DNA of 64,000 nt from Trichuris trichiura (lineage: Eukaryota; Nematoda; Enoplea; Trichinellida; Trichuridae), in NCBI GenBank assembly GCA_037903355.1, contig JBAJFE010000042.1:1252001-1316000 (forward strand), read 5' to 3'. Position 1 is the stretch's first letter. Each line of letters begins with the position of its first letter. The notes beneath the pieces were generated by a model that saw only the letters and a program-made list of their open reading frames with translations, was not told the origin of the DNA and made no database searches. The position numbers and the translations under genes are program-made. Positions 60,843 through 64,000 of the stretch are shown here, piece by piece.

Positions 60843-63800
60843 GATTGTGCATTCATAAAATGGCTTCAAGGCGACAATTTTTCTTCACGAATACGAATTA
60901 AGTTTCCAATACTTGCGTAAGCAATTCTTATTCGGAATTTACAGTAAAACTTAAAGTTCAGTAAGGACGAAAAAAGATGTTGCGCTTGAAGTTAAATAAA
61001 CGGGTTGCTTTCATTGAGAAAAAACATGAGCAATTAAAGATCGCGCGCGTTTCACTTGTAAAGCATTATACATCACTTGCAACTGGTCGTTCACGAACAT
61101 CATGAAAGATTGGACGCTTGGCAAAGTTCTTGTCAGGCATTTGCACTCTCCCAAAGCAGATAAAACGCTCGGAATGTAAGAAACGAAATTTTAAAGTTCT
61201 TTTGCTTTAGTCGCTTTCATTTGATTAATCGATACGGTATGTTGTATTACGAGTAATAGCGTACATAATAATGGGCAGGTAAATACCTGGTCAGTCCATT
61301 GAGCTGGCACGTTGACATCATTGGTGTGACCGTCGGGACGAGTAAATTTCTCCGTGAAAGCAACCCCAATGCGATGACTGCTTTAGGTTCACTCATTAAA
61401 AAGTTTAAGTACAGTACGCTTTAAAAAAATTAAGCGCAGGTAGCGGCGACACCGTTTCCTAAAAACGTGACCAACAGTGCTTTTTATTAATTGTAAAAAA
61501 ACTTCTTCGTATTTTCCCGCGCTTGCAGTATTGCTTTGTTAGCTCATGAAGCGATGTCCTTGTCGCTGTGCAGGTAACAGCAAAATCCCCGTTGTCATAT
61601 TTTTCTCTTTTCAATTAATAGCTAGAATTGCCTTTTGAAATTGGGTCAAAGGAAGTCTTTGAACGCAAAGGTGCCGAGTCACTCGAATATTTTTCCCGCA
61701 ATATTTGGTTCATACTGTAGCGTGCGCAACCATCAGTCACCTTTTATTGATAAGAACAACCAATGCAGTAATACATCAAGTAAAAGCAAGCTACCCCTCT
61801 CACTGTCAAGCTAAATGATGATCAGGTAACATGAATGTTACGGTCCTCTACAATACAACTGCGCTCTCTTTTGTCTCCTGCTAATTCAGTTATACTGTAG
61901 TCCACGGTTTTCGAGAAAAGGGGAAATCAAACTGCCTTTGCTTGATGCTTTATTAAGACGCTGAAGACGGGATCCCAAAAAATGCTAATTCTTCCGCAAC
62001 AATAAAAGCGTCTAGCACGGCTAATTTGTTTGATTATGCAAATCTACGTACCAAGTTGATAAGACGATTTTAGTATTGCGATTCAGGTTTTTGTAATTTT
62101 GTCCTTTTGAGAAATCGCTAGGACGTTAAAACTTTAATCAAATACGAAAAGAATAAGCGCAGCTTTCGGGCCTACCTTGTCTTGTCTTGTCGTCAACGTT
62201 TCTTTAAGAGCCGGCCATTTAAATAGCGATTAAGTCTTTCATGTCGTAGTTAACTGCCGCGATACGGCAAAGCCGTAAAAGCCTAGAACATTCTCTACAG
62301 CCTAACATACAATAACACGTTCAACCTGTGTACCTATTGATCCTTTAAGTTTTTCAATTACGGTATGACTGTTTGTTTACCGGGACGGTATGTCGAGCTG
62401 CAAAATGTGCGACGCTTACTGCAAAGAACAAGATTGTTAAGGTGCACAAATGTGACGCTACAATAACGTGGATGTCCCAAAAAACTCGTCTTTTTTTAAA
62501 AAGATGCAGAACAGATTTGAAAAAACCTATCTATCAAAAGAAGAACTACAGTTGATCGTTCCACGTTAGCGGAAAAGATAAGAAACGACAAACGTTAATG
62601 GTTTTCAATGTTAGGTTAAAACGCCTTATGCCATTTAAGATCTACCATTAAGAACGATAAGATCGGTATAACATTTGACAAGAGGTTCGTCACGATTTAT
62701 GAAATTAAACGTTACCGTAACGCCTCCCGACTTAAAGAAATGGCCAACACTCAATTTCTTGGCTTTCGCAAACCCAAGGAAAATCGTGATTCAGATATCC
62801 ATTTCAGCGTACTTGTTTAAGCATTTAAATTTTTAAAAAGTGTTCCAAGCTTTTTTGTATACGAAGCATGCTTTTAAGCATCCGCGCTAGACAAACAAAG
62901 TTTTCCGGCAAAACTTCTACCGGAACTTTTCCATTTTTATGTTTGTACTCTCCTCCTGTACGGCGAATGCCTTTTTATGCTTTACTATTACTTCCTATCA
63001 ATTCAAATATGCCATGAAGGCAAGGGACGGAGTAACAACTGCAAGGGTACTTGTCACTTCATTGAAGAAAACATGCTTACGCTATTCTTTGGGCATAACG
63101 GTTTAAAACATTTTTTGAAATTCAGAATCGAGCATTGCAACTACTCAAGTGAAAATAAATGAATTGCTTAAGCAGGACTGCAAAGTTATTGGAAAACCAA
63201 CAAAAATTTAAGACTTACAACGTGTTGCTGAATTAAAAAGAAACATAAACAAGAAATTATGAGCCGCCGTTGTACAGCTTTGCCGCGCCATATATAACAA
63301 TTGTTTAGGTTATCTTCTGCTTAGGAGTCGTAGCTTAGATAAGGTTTCATTAGGAAGCATGATCACGTATTAAATGCTTTTAAATACTCACGTTTAATTT
63401 TTTTCTTCGTATCGCGGTAGCTAGTATTCATCAGTTGCAATAGGCTCACGTCGTTGGTAAGCGACTCTTTTCGCTTGGAACAAATTCACGCACCTTTCTT
63501 GTAATCCGTGACCTGATAGGTGCGTGACATTGTTTTTAACGGAAAGTGCGCGCCTGCGCAAATTAAGTTGCATCTATCAAAGCGTACAAGCAAGTCTGAA
63601 TTTCGCAGAAAACTGATCCCTTCTTGCACCCACTTACTTCCAAAGGGGGGATACTTTACCTTCCAGCTAAAAAAGCAAGGATACGGACTTTCTGTTAATT
63701 CCATTGGTCGTTTACCCTTAAAACAAGTTCCACTGCCGCCGAGAACGATTTCGGCCTTGCCCAATTTTCAAAACTTTCCATAAAAAACATATTCGGGTGC

Positions 63801-64000
63801 GTAAACATCTACCTGCCGAAAACCGCGTAGGCCGAAAGTGCATGTTGTTAAACTTTGTTTTCCAAACTTCTGACAAATTTGCTAATTATTCCTTTGTTAA
63901 TTTAATCGTCTTTCCGTCGTTCCCATTCCATTATTTACCGGTTGGTTTTTATCCGCGGCGCCCACGCAGTATTGAAACCATTCTGTTGGTGTAGACTTCC
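60843..64000. other. Gene-poor right edge
   Basis: No confident gene. Around 63486-63783 both strands are open. The minus-strand frame (92 codons, beginning GKAEIVLGGSGTCFKG) ends next to a donor-like gtgcgtg, but an internal splice that I tried does not keep phase. An ATGCAAAT octamer is at 62036. The 60843-63400 part shows only short AT-rich frames. Confidence 0.4.

Noticed and set aside
63486..63764. 92-codon minus-strand frame near the right edge
   Set aside because: The internal intron that looks natural breaks phase, both strands are open, and no family is recognisable.

Overview
The window is eukaryotic nuclear DNA and looks like a nematode. Genes are split by many tiny GT-AG introns, mostly about 45-65 bp, and every recognisable protein is an animal family: reticulon, TMEM151, the TOX HMG-box group, PLEKHD1, SEC24, ZDHHC6, phosducin-like and SEC61-gamma. 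The moderate GC content, very short introns and a lineage-type cysteine-rich secreted protein fit an enoplean (clade I) worm such as a whipworm. That placement is inference. There are no bacterial operons, rRNA genes or CRISPR arrays, and I saw no tRNA gene.

Layout. 1-6.6 kb, minus strand: mRNA capping enzyme, with its 3' end off the left edge and a 4.4-kb intron directly after the active-site lysine motif. 8.6-10.5 kb, plus: a PLEKHD1-type PH and coiled-coil protein. 13.4-18.4 kb, plus: a TMEM151 membrane protein with two candidate first coding exons. 19.9-30.2 kb is a compact block: SEC24 (+), phosducin-like (-), ZDHHC6 (+), then two small unrecognised minus-strand genes, one of them secreted. 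30.2-32.5 kb is repeat-rich and carries a pogo-like MITE and a diverged direct repeat. 32.6-33.3 kb, minus: a Tyr/Arg-rich orphan. 34.2-35.2 kb, minus: reticulon. 39.1-39.5 kb, minus: SEC61-gamma. 42.6-43.4 kb, plus: an intronless TOX-type HMG protein. 52.1-53.2 kb, minus: an intronless, probably GPI-anchored leucine-rich-repeat protein. 59.7-60.8 kb, plus: a cysteine-rich secreted protein. The long stretches at 43.4-52.1, 53.2-59.7 and 60.8-64 kb are gene-poor.

Functionally, the middle of the window is rich in early secretory pathway genes: SEC24 (COPII cargo adaptor), ZDHHC6 (ER palmitoyltransferase ending in a dilysine motif), reticulon (ER tubule shaping, also ending in a dilysine motif) and SEC61-gamma (translocon). 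This may be chance. Convergent pairs SEC24/PDCL and ZDHHC6/secreted orphan are separated by only about 70-110 bp, and PDCL and ZDHHC6 share a divergent promoter region of about 590 bp.

I reconstructed exons by eye from splice signals, reading-frame phase and family alignment from memory. The recognised genes are reliable where phases close exactly. 5' ends and orphan exons are less certain. I found no clearly new multi-gene system. The most unusual signals are several long foldback hairpins in non-coding DNA, a large apparent excess of the octamer ATGCAAAT, the alternative TMEM151 starts, and the orphan genes.
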